A stretch of 64,000 bases of DNA, from contig NZ_CP063400.1 of the NCBI RefSeq assembly GCF_021729865.1, positions 3,100,001 to 3,164,000 on the forward strand, read 5' to 3'. Positions within the stretch are counted from its first letter, which is position 1; each line of letters starts with the position of its first letter. Below are positions 55,666-64,000 of this stretch, piece after piece. The position numbers were made by a program, and so were the translations under genes. Under the pieces are notes generated by a model. The model saw nothing but the letters and a program-made list of their open reading frames with translations. It was not told the DNA's origin and searched no databases. This stretch comes from Hydrogenophaga sp. SL48. Lineage in GTDB: Bacteria; Pseudomonadota; Gammaproteobacteria; Burkholderiales; Burkholderiaceae_C.

Positions 55666-56976
55666 ATGAACACCCAGCCACGCCACCACCTCAGCGCCAG
55701 CGCGCTGGCCCAGCGCTACGCCCAGGTGCGCGCGCAGACCCTGGCGCTGGCCGCGCCCCTGAGCGAGGCGGACTGCCAGGTGCAGTCCATGCCCGACGCC
55801 AGCCCCACCAAGTGGCACCTGGCCCACGTGACCTGGTTTTTCGAGACCTTCATCCTCGAACGTTTCGAGCCCGGCTTCCAGCCCTTTCACCCCGCCTTCC
55901 GCGTGCTGTTCAACAGCTACTACCAGGGCGTGGGCGAGCAGCACCCCCGCGCCCAACGCGGCCTGATCACGCGACCCGGCCTGGCCGAGGTCCGGGCCTG
56001 GCGCGCGAACGTGGACGCGCGCATCGCCGCGCTGCTGCAAGGCGTGGTGAGCGACGAACTGGGCGAGCTGATGGAACTGGGTCTGCAGCACGAGCAGCAG
56101 CACCAGGAGCTGCTGCTCACCGACCTCAAGCACCTGCTGGCCATGAACCCGCTGAACCCGGTGTACCACCCGCAGTGGCCGCTCAGCAGCGTCGTGGCCG
56201 CGCCTCTGGAATGGCTGGCGTGCCCGGGCGGCTCGGCCCGGCTGGGCCACGCGGGCGACGGCTTCGCCTTCGACAACGAGACCCCGGCGCACGCGGCGCT
56301 GCTGAGCCCCCACGCGCTGGCCAACCGGCCGGTCACCCACGGCGAGTGGCTGGCCTTCATGGACGACGGTGGTTACCACGATCCGCGCTGGTGGATGGCC
56401 GCCGGCTGGGACTGGCGCTGCACGCAGCACATCGAAGCGCCGCTGTACTGGCAGCGCGATGGCGATCCCGCCGTGCACGGCGGCTGGACCAACTTCACCC
56501 TGCACGGGCGTGTGCCCATCGACCCGCACACGCCGGTGGTGCACATCAGCTGGTTCGAGGCCGACGCCCACGCGCGCTGGCGGGCCGCGCAGGACGGCGA
56601 ACCCATCCGCCTGCCCACCGAGGCCGAGTGGGAGCACGCGGCGCAATCCCTCGGCACCGCGCTGCACACCCAGGGCAACTTCCTGGAAAGCGGCGCTTTG
56701 CACCCGATGCCGCTGTCCCGCAGCGGCCCGGGCCTGAAGCAGATGGGCGGCGACGTGTGGGAGTGGACCGCCAGCAGCTACCTGCCCTACCCCGGCTACC
56801 GCCCCTGGGCAGGTGCGGTGGGCGAATACAACGGCAAGTTCATGGTGAACCAGATGGTGCTGCGCGGCGGCTCCTGCGCCACGCCGCGCGAGCACCTCCG
56901 CGCGAGCTACCGCAACTTCTTCCCGACCGAGGCGCGCTGGCAGTTCAGCGGGTTGCGGCTGGCGAAGGATCTGTGA
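55666..56976 (+). CDS. egtB: Hercynine-cysteine sulfoxide synthase EgtB
   Basis: Protein of 436 residues. DinB-like domain with His54 (WHLAHVTWFFE), His142 and His146 (HEQQHQE), the three EgtB iron ligands; FGE-type domain with LPTEAEWEHAAQS, GDVWEWTASSYLPYPGYRPW. It joins hercynine and cysteine or gamma-glutamylcysteine with O2, the key step of ergothioneine biosynthesis. No EgtE lyase or EgtC is in the window. GGAG at spacing 8 before the ATG at 55666. Together with egtD it makes an ergothioneine pathway next to the selenoneine one. Confidence 0.95.
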   Translation: MNTQPRHHLSASALAQRYAQVRAQTLALAAPLSEADCQVQSMPDASPTKWHLAHVTWFFETFILERFEPGFQPFHPAFRVLFNSYYQGVGEQHPRAQRGLITRPGLAEVRAWRANVDARIAALLQGVVSDELGELMELGLQHEQQHQELLLTDLKHLLAMNPLNPVYHPQWPLSSVVAAPLEWLACPGGSARLGHAGDGFAFDNETPAHAALLSPHALANRPVTHGEWLAFMDDGGYHDPRWWMAAGWDWRCTQHIEAPLYWQRDGDPAVHGGWTNFTLHGRVPIDPHTPVVHISWFEADAHARWRAAQDGEPIRLPTEAEWEHAAQSLGTALHTQGNFLESGALHPMPLSRSGPGLKQMGGDVWEWTASSYLPYPGYRPWAGAVGEYNGKFMVNQMVLRGGSCATPREHLRASYRNFFPTEARWQFSGLRLAKDL

Positions 56977-57016
56977 GCCAGCGCCTGCGAACCTGATCTC
57001 TGCGGGGTTCGGCCGT

Positions 57017-57457
57017 TCATACCTTGGCCAGGAAGGCCGCCGCATCACCCCCTTCGCACTTCCAGTCTGCGAAGACCCCGACCAGATTGCATTCCACGCA
57101 GCGGCAAGCGATGTAGTACCAACGCACGTCATGTGTGCCCTCGTACACGGAGACGCCGGACATCAGCTCAAACACCTCGTTTTCACACACGCACTCGTGC
57201 GCCTCGGGCACGGCTTCTTCAACGTATTCCGCACTGTCGCCCATCAGGTGTTCCTGCCCGCAGTCGGTGCAGGTGCGGATGGCCACGCCGGCTTCTTCAT
57301 CGGTCTGCAGCGCGAAGCTCCGGCACCCGCAGTCGCATTTGGACGCGGCAAACCGGGTGGCCTCATGGCGATTCGCAACGCTGTAGCTGCGCAGCTCGGC
57401 TTGGGTGTCGCCCGACGTCGTCCCATACCAGAACTCGCCCTTCTTCGTCAGTGCCAT
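57017..57457 (-). CDS. Cys-rich, probably zinc-binding hypothetical protein
   Basis: Protein of 146 residues with at least four Cys clusters: CDCGC, CTDCG, CVCEN, and CRCVEC, which suggest two zinc ribbons. Not recognised as a named family. ATG at 57457 has GGAG at spacing 9. Converges with egtB with 40 bp between. Confidence 0.7.
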   Translation of the reverse strand: MALTKKGEFWYGTTSGDTQAELRSYSVANRHEATRFAASKCDCGCRSFALQTDEEAGVAIRTCTDCGQEHLMGDSAEYVEEAVPEAHECVCENEVFELMSGVSVYEGTHDVRWYYIACRCVECNLVGVFADWKCEGGDAAAFLAKV

Positions 57458-57674
57458 TGATGCTGCTCCATTCTTCAAGGTGGGATTCCCGGCAGGCCCG
57501 ACGCCAAGCTCGCCCCGATCATCTGGATTTTGCCTGGAGGCCCGGCGAATCCTCGCCAAGGGCCCTGGTCGGGGTGGTCGCCTGGAGCCGAGACGCATTG
57601 GCGACCGGCAGATGTGCAGCGACTGGAGTCGGTCGTCGACGGCGGTTGCACTCACGCTGACTGCAACGTAGCGG

Positions 57675-57933
57675 CCGTTGGGTACGGCAACCGGCGCTTG
57701 CCCGAATGGCGGCCGAATGAGGTACTGCAGTCACAGGGCTTTCGCGACCCGGTTTACGTCACGTCACCGACCGCTTCCCCATCACCTGGACTGACGGTAC
57801 CGACTTGTTCAGCGTAGCCCCAGACCTCAACGCACCTCAGATGGCAAATCTGATCGCCGCCAATGACGCAGATCGGAACCTCGCGTCACAAGCCATCGTG
57901 CACAGCGTGCAGAAGACCTTCGGCCTGGCCTGA
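57675..57933 (+). pseudogene. Frameshifted gene remnant (C-terminal part of an unrecognised protein)
   Basis: Two reading frames with protein-like sequence join at 57761: RRLPEWRPNEVLQSQGFRD then PVYV, and TDRFPITWTDGTDLFSVAP running to the stop at 57931-57933 (end QKTFGLA). The break is a tandem duplication of ACGTC; removing one copy restores one continuous frame. No start or N-terminal part is seen upstream, and no family was recognised. From 57458 to about 57674 I see nothing else coding. Confidence 0.55.
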
Positions 57934-58584
57934 TCAGCCGGCGACCGCGTACCCCGCCAGGAACACGCGCACCGCTTCGCGAAACAAGGCCTTGTTTTCG
58001 CGCGCGTCGGGCATGTCCAACATCAACAGGCCGCGCATGTGCCCATCGCCGAGAAACATCCCCAGGAACAGATCAGCGGCCAGCCGGGGGTTCTTCACCT
58101 TCAGTGTTCCAGCGTCGTTGGCGCGCTGAAGGTATGCGGCCAGTTCGGTGTTGAGTCGCTCGGGGCCCTGCCGGTAAAACGCCCGGCAAGCCTCGGGCTG
58201 CGCCTTGGCGGCGCCGTACAACGAGCGGAACTTGCCGAGTGTGTGCTCCTCGCGCGTGAGCGCCAGGAACTGCTCGGCCACTGTCTGCAGCGCCTTGTGC
58301 GGCTGCAACGGGTCCAGCGCTTCGACACCTTCGGGGCCTCCCATGACGCGATCCGTCCGGTCACGGACCACCGCTTCGAACAGCCCCTCTTTCGAGCCGA
58401 AGTGGCTGTAGACGGTCATCTTGGACACGCCCGCTTCCGCCGCGATGGCGTCCACGCTGGCGCGCTCCAGCCCGTGCGCATAGAAGTGGTTGCGTGCCGC
58501 TTCCATGATGCGACGCAAGCGCTCGGGATCGCGGGGGCGGCCTCGGCGCGGCGGGGTTGCGAGATCGTCGTCGTTGGTTGCCAT
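57934..58584 (-). CDS. TetR/AcrR family transcriptional regulator
   Basis: Protein of 216 residues: N-terminal helix-turn-helix (DAIAAEAGVSKMTVYSHFGSK at about 44-64) and a C-terminal ligand-binding domain. Divergent from an RND efflux operon, whose promoter it probably represses; the operator is described at 58595. The stop of the remnant at 57933 abuts its stop codon. Confidence 0.93.
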   Translation of the reverse strand: MATNDDDLATPPRRGRPRDPERLRRIMEAARNHFYAHGLERASVDAIAAEAGVSKMTVYSHFGSKEGLFEAVVRDRTDRVMGGPEGVEALDPLQPHKALQTVAEQFLALTREEHTLGKFRSLYGAAKAQPEACRAFYRQGPERLNTELAAYLQRANDAGTLKVKNPRLAADLFLGMFLGDGHMRGLLMLDMPDARENKALFREAVRVFLAGYAVAG

Positions 58585-58594
58585 TGTCTTTAAT

Positions 58595-58648
58595 GTGGAC
58601 TTGACAGTACAGTATTGTCCGCTAAAATTAATGGACCAACAAGTCCAC
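58595..58648. promoter_or_regulatory. Efflux promoter and likely TetR operator
   Basis: TTGACA at 58601-58606 and TAAAAT at 58623-58628 with 16 bp spacing form a strong promoter toward the efflux genes. A palindrome GACA-9-TGTC (58603-58619) overlaps the -35 box; a longer inverted repeat GTGGACTTG (58595-58603)/CAAGTCCAC (58640-58648) flanks the promoter. These fit repression by the divergent TetR protein. Confidence 0.65.
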
Positions 58649-58666
58649 TAAATCAGGCTGACTTCC

Positions 58667-60136
58667 ATGATGTTTCCACTGAGCCGCACGGGCAGCCCTC
58701 GTGTTGATGCGAGCCGATCTGCGCTGGCAGCGGTATCGCTGCTAATCCTATCCGCTTGCTCAACCACCGCTCCTGAGAGGCCTGCCCCGTCCGTGCCGCT
58801 GGCCGCGACCTATGCGAACGAGCTGCCCGCTGCCACCGCCGCATCGGTCCCGGGCGATGCCTGGTGGGACGGATTTGGTGACACCACACTGTCGCGGCTG
58901 GTGCAGGAGGCGTTGACCACCAACCAGGATGTGGCCATGGCGCTGTTGCGGGTCGGGCAGGCGCGCGCGGGTGCCAATGCACAGGCCTCGCGGCTGTGGC
59001 CCACCGTGGGTGTGCAAGTGGCCGCCTCGCGCAGCCAGAGCGGGGTGCCCGAACCGGTCAAGCAGGGCATGCCCGACACGCGTGCGCTGCGCGCAGGTCT
59101 GGACCTCGCGTGGGAGATCGACCTCGCCGGCGGGGTGCGCGCGGCGCGCGACGCGGCGCAGGCCGATGCCCAAGGCGCTGCCGCGGGCGTTCACGGTGCC
59201 CGCCTGCTGGTGGCGAGCGAGGTGGGGCGGCAGTACTTCATCTTGCGCAGCGCCGAGGAACGGTTGCGCACCGTGCAGGCGCTGGCGACGGCCCAGCGCC
59301 AGACCGCCGCACTGGTCGAAAACCGCGTACGCGAGGGACTGGCCAGCGCCTTTGACCTGGACCGCGCCCGCGCCGAGGCCGATGCGCTGGACGCCCAGGT
59401 ACCCGCATTGCGGATGCTGGTCGGCACCACACAGACCCAGCTGGCGGTCTTGCTGGGCCGCAACCCGTCGGTCCCGGTCGTGGGCACCGACCCGGCCTTC
59501 GCCTGGCCCGCCGCCAGGGGCATCGCCGCTGGCCAGCCCAGCGAACTGCTCCGGCGCCGGCCCGACCTGGCCGCTGCCGAGGCACGCGTGGGCGCCGAAG
59601 CGCTGCGCAGCGCCGAAGCCCGCGCGCAGTGGTGGCCCAGGCTGTTCCTGAGCGCTCTGGTGGGTCGGCAGGACCTGCGCTTGAACGCGCTGGATCTCGC
59701 GCCGGTGCACTTCTCCAATGTCGCACTGGCCTTGGCCGCGCCGATCTTCAACGCCGGCCGCATTGAGGCCGGCATCCAGGTGCAGACGGCCCGCGCCGAA
59801 GAGGCCGTGCTGGCTTGGCAGAAGGCGGTGCTGGTGGCCGTGCAGGAGGTCGAGAACAGCCTGCTCGTGCGCTCGCAGGAAACCGAGCGCGGTGCCGCGC
59901 TGACGCTCACCGCCGAGCACCGCCGCCGTTCGCTGCTGCGCGCCGAATCGCTGCGGCGCGAAGGCCAGATCGACCTGCTCGTGCTGCTGGATGTGCAGCG
60001 CTCCGTGCTGGCCAGCGAACTTGCCCTGTCGGACAGCCGCCTGCAGCAGGCGCTGGCCGACGTTCAGCTCTACAAGGCCCTGGGGGGTGGATACGCCCCG
60101 GCCCCGAGACCTCTTGCCTCAAGGACTTCCCCGTGA
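58667..60136 (+). CDS. RND efflux outer membrane lipoprotein (NodT/OprM family)
   Basis: Protein of 489 residues. Lipobox LLILSACS at about 25-32 marks a lipoprotein. Body has the two OEP repeats, with DAWWDGFGD in the first half and the NRVREGLASAFDLDRARAEAD and LRREGQIDLLVLLDVQRS segments. Outer membrane channel for the pump encoded behind; its TGA overlaps the adaptor's GTG. ATG at 58667 (or 58670) has no strong ribosome site. Confidence 0.93.
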   Translation: MMFPLSRTGSPRVDASRSALAAVSLLILSACSTTAPERPAPSVPLAATYANELPAATAASVPGDAWWDGFGDTTLSRLVQEALTTNQDVAMALLRVGQARAGANAQASRLWPTVGVQVAASRSQSGVPEPVKQGMPDTRALRAGLDLAWEIDLAGGVRAARDAAQADAQGAAAGVHGARLLVASEVGRQYFILRSAEERLRTVQALATAQRQTAALVENRVREGLASAFDLDRARAEADALDAQVPALRMLVGTTQTQLAVLLGRNPSVPVVGTDPAFAWPAARGIAAGQPSELLRRRPDLAAAEARVGAEALRSAEARAQWWPRLFLSALVGRQDLRLNALDLAPVHFSNVALALAAPIFNAGRIEAGIQVQTARAEEAVLAWQKAVLVAVQEVENSLLVRSQETERGAALTLTAEHRRRSLLRAESLRREGQIDLLVLLDVQRSVLASELALSDSRLQQALADVQLYKALGGGYAPAPRPLASRTSP

Positions 60137-61266
60137 ACCCAACCCTTTCCAACCTGTCGCTCACGGCCCTGGCGGCCGCGAGCCTGCTGATGGCCGGCTG
60201 CAGCGAACCGCCCCGATCTCCTGTGGTCGTCAAACCTGTTTTCGTGACGACCGTGGCCCCCACGGCCTCGGCGCAGGCACGCACGTTCACGTCGGTGGTC
60301 CGCGCGCGTGTCGAGAGCGAAGTCGCTTTCCGCACCGGCGGCAAGGTCGTTGAACGGCTCGTGGAGGTGGGCGACCGCGTGAAGCAGGGCCAGGTGCTCG
60401 CCCGACTGGACCCTGCCGACTACCAGCTGGCGGTGAACGCCGCGGCCGACCAGGTGCAGGCAGCGTCGGTCGATGCCCAGCAGTCCGCGTCCGACGAGGC
60501 GCGTTTTCGCCGCCTGCTGGCCGACGGCTCGGTGGGTACGGCCGACCATGAGCGCCAGAAGGCCCGCGCCGACGCGGCCGCGGCCCGGCTGGACCAGGCG
60601 CGACGGCAGTTGGAGCTGGCCCGCAACCGCGAGGGCTATGCCGCCCTGGTCGCGCCTTACGCCGGCGTCGTCACGGCGATCCGTTTCGAGCGGGGCCAGG
60701 TGGTGCCGGAGGGGCTGCCCGTGATGGCGCTGGCCAGGGAAGGCGAGCACGAGGTGGTGGTGGACCTGCCCGAGGACTGGGTAGGCCGCGCCCGCAGCCT
60801 CACGGCGACCGCTGCACCGTGGGCCGACCCCAACACCCGGCTGCGCCTGTCGCTGCGCGAGCTGTCGCCCCAGGCCAGCGCGCAGGGCCGGACCTACCGC
60901 GCCCGCTTTGCCGCCACACCCGAATCGCGCGCGCAGGTGTCGGCGCTGCCGCTGGGCAGCACGGTGCAGTTGACGCTGGCAGCGCCCCAGGCCGGTCCCG
61001 CCACCGTCTCGCTGCCCGTCAGCGCGCTGGTCAAGGGCAGTGGTCCCGAGGGCGTCTGGACGCTGAATGCACAGGGTTCCGGACTGGTGTTCACGCCGGT
61101 CAAGGTGGTCGCCATCGACGAAGCCTCGGTGCGGGTCAGCGGTCTTGCCGCGGGAAGCCGCGTGGTCAGCGTCGGCGCTCAGAAGCTCGACGCTGGCATC
61201 CCCGTGCGTGCCATCGAGCGGCCCGCCGACACCGCCACGACCGAGACCCCCAAGAGCCGCTCATGA
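60133..61266 (+). CDS. RND efflux periplasmic adaptor (membrane fusion protein)
   Basis: Lipoprotein of 377 residues: GTG at 60133, lipobox LLMAGCS, then lipoyl (VESEVAFRTGGKVVERLVEVGDRVKQGQVLARLDPADY), alpha-hairpin and beta-barrel domains. GTGA overlaps the outer membrane gene's stop and ATGA overlaps the pump gene, as in a tight operon. Confidence 0.93.
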   Translation: MNPTLSNLSLTALAAASLLMAGCSEPPRSPVVVKPVFVTTVAPTASAQARTFTSVVRARVESEVAFRTGGKVVERLVEVGDRVKQGQVLARLDPADYQLAVNAAADQVQAASVDAQQSASDEARFRRLLADGSVGTADHERQKARADAAAARLDQARRQLELARNREGYAALVAPYAGVVTAIRFERGQVVPEGLPVMALAREGEHEVVVDLPEDWVGRARSLTATAAPWADPNTRLRLSLRELSPQASAQGRTYRARFAATPESRAQVSALPLGSTVQLTLAAPQAGPATVSLPVSALVKGSGPEGVWTLNAQGSGLVFTPVKVVAIDEASVRVSGLAAGSRVVSVGAQKLDAGIPVRAIERPADTATTETPKSRS

Positions 61267-64000
61267 AACGCTTCAACCTCTCCGAATGGGCGGTCACGCA
61301 CCAGCCCATGGTGCTGTTCCTCATCATCCTGACCCTGGTCGTGGGTCTGTTTTCGTTCAGCCGCCTGGGGCGCCTGGAAGACCCCACCTTCGAAGTGCCG
61401 CAGATGACGGCCATCGTGGTGTGGCCTGGCGCCACAGCGCAGGACGTGCAGGACCAGGTGCTCAACCGCATCGAGCGCAAACTGCAGGAGCTGGACCAGT
61501 TCGACTACGTGCGCAGCTTCGCGCGCCAGGGCTACGGCGGCATCACGCTCTGGATGAAGGGCGGCAGCAGCAAGGCCGAGCTGGACGAGGCCTGGTACCA
61601 GGTGCGCAAGAAGATCGGCGACGTGCGCCAGGAACTCCCCGAGGGGGTCCGCGGACCATTCTTCAACGACGAGTACAGCGACCGCTACAGCGTGCTCTAT
61701 GCACTGAGCGCGCCCGAGCTCTCGATGGCCGAGCTGCTGACGGTCACCGAAGACGTGAAGCGCCGCCTCCAAGGCGTGCCGGGTGCCGGCAAGGTCGATG
61801 TGCTGGGCCAGCAGGCCGAGCGCGTGTACGTGGAGATCTCCACGCGCCGGCTGGCGGCCCTCGGCCTTCCGCCATCGGCCGTGTTCGACGCGCTGGCGCG
61901 TCAGAACCTGGTGGCGCCGGCGGGATCGACCGACACCCCGCACGACCGCGTGCAGGTGCGGGTGGATGGCGCATTCAACGGCGTGCAGGACATTGCCAAC
62001 GTCACGCTGGAGGTCGGCGGCCAGCTGCTGCGGCTCTCCGACGTGGCCACCGTGCGCAGCGGTTACCAGGACCCTCCCAGCATGACCATTCGCCACAACG
62101 GCGTGCCAGTGCTGGCCATCGGTGTGACCCTCAAGGGCAACGGCAATGTGACCGACTTCGGCAAGGCGATGGAACAGCGCCTGGCGCAGATCCGCAGCGA
62201 GCTGCCGGCCGGTGTGGAGATCCAGCAGTACGCCGACCAGCCGCGCGTGGTCGCCGACTCGATCTGGGAATTCGAGCGCGCCTTCCTGGAGGCGCTGGCC
62301 ATCGTGCTGGCGGTCTCGTTCCTCTTCCTGGGCTGGCGCACTGGCATCGTGGTGGCGGCCTCGGTGCCGCTCGTGCTGGGCCTGGTCGCGGCGGTGATGT
62401 ACGCCGCTGGCTGGAACCTCGACCGCATCTCGCTGGGTGCGCTGATCATCGCGCTCGGTCTGCTGGTCGACGACGCGATCATCGCGGTGGAGATGATGGT
62501 GGTGAAGCTCGAACAAGGCGTGGACCGCCTTCAGGCGGCCACCTACGCCTACTCGTCGACCGCCTTTCCGATGCTGACGGGCACGCTGATCACCGCCGCG
62601 GGCTTCATGCCCGTCGGCTTTGCCAAGTCCATCGCAGGCCAGTACGCGGGCGGCATCTTCTGGGTGGTCGGCGTCGCGCTGATCCTGTCGTGGCTGGTCG
62701 CGGTGGTCTTCACGCCTTACCTGGGTGTGAAGCTGTTGCCCAAGAACCTGGGGAAGGGCCAGCACCACGACGTGTACGACCGGCCGGTTTACCACCGGTT
62801 GCGCCGCGTCGTCGACTGGGCCGTGCAGCGCCGCTGGATCGTGCTGGGCCTGACCGTGCTGCTGCTCGGAGCGGCCGGTGCGGGCATGCTGAAGGTGCAG
62901 CAGCAGTTCTTCCCGACCGCGGCACGCCCCGAACTGCTGGTCGAGCTGCGGCTGCGCGAGGGTGCGTCCTTTGCCGCCACGGAGCGTCAGGTCAAGTTGC
63001 TGGAAACGGTTCTGGCCAAGGACCCCGACGTCGAGTTTTTCACCGCCTACACCGGTGCCGGCACACCCATCTTCTACCTCTCGATCCAGCCCGAGCTGCC
63101 GAACCCGGGCTTCGCCCAGGTCGTCGTCAAGACCGCCGGTATCGAGCAGCGCGAGCGGGTGCGCGCGGCTGATTGAGCTCTTTGCCAAGGACGAGGCGCT
63201 GCCCGACGTCCAGGCACGGGTCACGCGGCTGGAGTTCGGTCCACCGGTGGGCTTCCCGGTCCAGTTCCGTGTCGTCGGGCCGGACAAGGCTGTGGTACGT
63301 GACATCGCCTACAAGGTGCGCGATGTGGTGCGTCAGAGCCCGCTGGTGCGCGACACGCAGCTGGACTGGAACGAACAGGTGCGTTCGGTCAAGGTGCAGG
63401 TCGACCAGGACAAGGCGCGCCAGCTGGGCCTGGCCAGCGCCGACATCCAGGGCCTGGTGCAAACCGCGCTGGACGGCGCGCCGGTCACGCAGATCCGCCG
63501 CGGCGAGGAACTGATTGACGTGGTCGTGCGGGCCACGCCCGAGGAGCGCAAGAGCATCGGTCAGATCGGCGACCTGCAGCTTTTCTCGCGCAGTGGCGTG
63601 ACCGTTCCGCTGTCGCAGATCGCCCGCATCGAGCCAAGCTTCGAGGAGCCGGTGCTGTGGCGGCGCAACCGCGACATGGCGCTCACCGTGCGCAGCGACC
63701 TGGCGGACGGCGTCCAGGGCCCGTATGCCACGGAGCAGATCCGACCCTCGCTCAAACCCATCGTGGACAGCCTGCCCACCGGCTACCGCATCGAGGAAGG
63801 TGGTGCCATCGAGGAGAGCGACAAGGCCAACGTCGCGCTGTTCGCCGTCTTCCCGGCCATGTTCGCCGTGACGCTGCTGTTGCTGATGATCCAGCTGCAG
63901 AGCTTCTCGCGCATGTTCATGGTGTTCATGACAGGGCCGCTGGCGATCATCGGTGTCGTCCCCGCGCTGTTGACCTTTCAGGCGCCGTTCGGTTTCGTGG
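61263..64000 (+). pseudogene. RND efflux permease, frameshifted at about 63160-63176 and cut by right edge
   Basis: Inner membrane transporter with MKRFNLSEWAVTHQPMVLFL, then the TM4 acidic motif LGLLVDDAIIAVE for proton relay. The first frame (637 residues) ends at TGA 63174-63176; the continuing protein (LIELFAKDEALPDVQARV and beyond, through QRSFSRM-type helix LLLLMIQLQSFSRMF) is one base further in another frame and runs off the right edge. A lost CG unit in GTGCGCGCGG, which would restore RARLIEL, is the simplest explanation. Genuine inactivation or a sequencing error are both possible. Second most 3' gene of the efflux operon; ~900 residues in all. Confidence 0.85.

Overview
The window is very GC-rich, and its gene families and order (orphan Bug/TctC receptors, a Ltp2/DUF35-type pair, VanB-type reductase, SenA/SenB) fit a member of the Comamonadaceae in the Burkholderiales (Hydrogenophaga, Variovorax or Acidovorax-like). 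The genus is inferred from family composition, not proven. No rRNA, tRNA, CRISPR array, insertion sequence or prophage was seen.

Layout. (1) 1-11.9 kb holds housekeeping and accessory genes: a P2-type cation ATPase cut by the left edge, a YiiX-like hydrolase, a TVP38/FAD-oxidoreductase fusion with DUF547 and DUF3047 partners, a GNAT acetyltransferase, a SelD-family-associated FAD oxidoreductase, a DUF4399 protein and small proteins. (2) 11.9-40.0 kb is one large divergent catabolic island. The minus-strand arm (29.7 down to 11.9 kb) encodes an acyl-CoA synthetase, two acyl-CoA dehydrogenases, GMC alcohol oxidoreductase, aldehyde dehydrogenase, thiolase plus DUF35 protein, CoA transferase, LigB-type extradiol dioxygenase, three tandem RraA-type aldolases, three Bug receptors and an enoyl-CoA hydratase. 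The plus arm (30.2-40.0 kb) encodes a GntR/FCD regulator, RidA, a LigJ-like hydratase, two Rieske oxygenases with a VanB-type reductase, a fourth Bug receptor, enoyl-CoA hydratase, 3-hydroxyacyl-CoA dehydrogenase and an SDR. Together they look like uptake sensing, Rieske hydroxylation or demethylation, CoA-dependent side-chain shortening, and gallate-like ring cleavage to central metabolites. The substrate is not evident.

(3) 40.1-43.8 kb: rhodaneses, an ArsR-rhodanese regulator with a clear promoter/operator, a sterol-desaturase-like membrane enzyme, a HAD dehalogenase and small membrane proteins. (4) 43.9-57.0 kb is a selenium/sulfur histidine-betaine locus: selD, senB and senA (selenoneine pathway), egtD and egtB (hercynine and ergothioneine). 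Between senB and selD lie three unassigned genes: an acyl-CoA-dehydrogenase-like flavoprotein, a PhnD-like protein without signal peptide, and a TusA-like/ferritin-like diiron fusion. A PhnD-C-E-E-type ABC transporter sits between egtD and egtB. senA and senB are divergent with start codons overlapping inside one CATG. This extended locus is the best candidate for an undescribed system. (5) 57.0-64.0 kb: a Cys-rich protein, a frameshifted gene remnant, a TetR regulator and a divergent RND efflux operon whose permease gene is frameshifted and cut by the right edge.

A structured 75-80 bp repeat occurs five times. It always points in the direction of the neighbouring transcript, shows compensatory base changes in its stem, and twice brackets one member of a paralogous pair (RraA, PhnE). 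Three reading-frame breaks (DUF35 gene, 57.7 kb remnant, RND permease) all lie in short repeats; two may be sequence errors.
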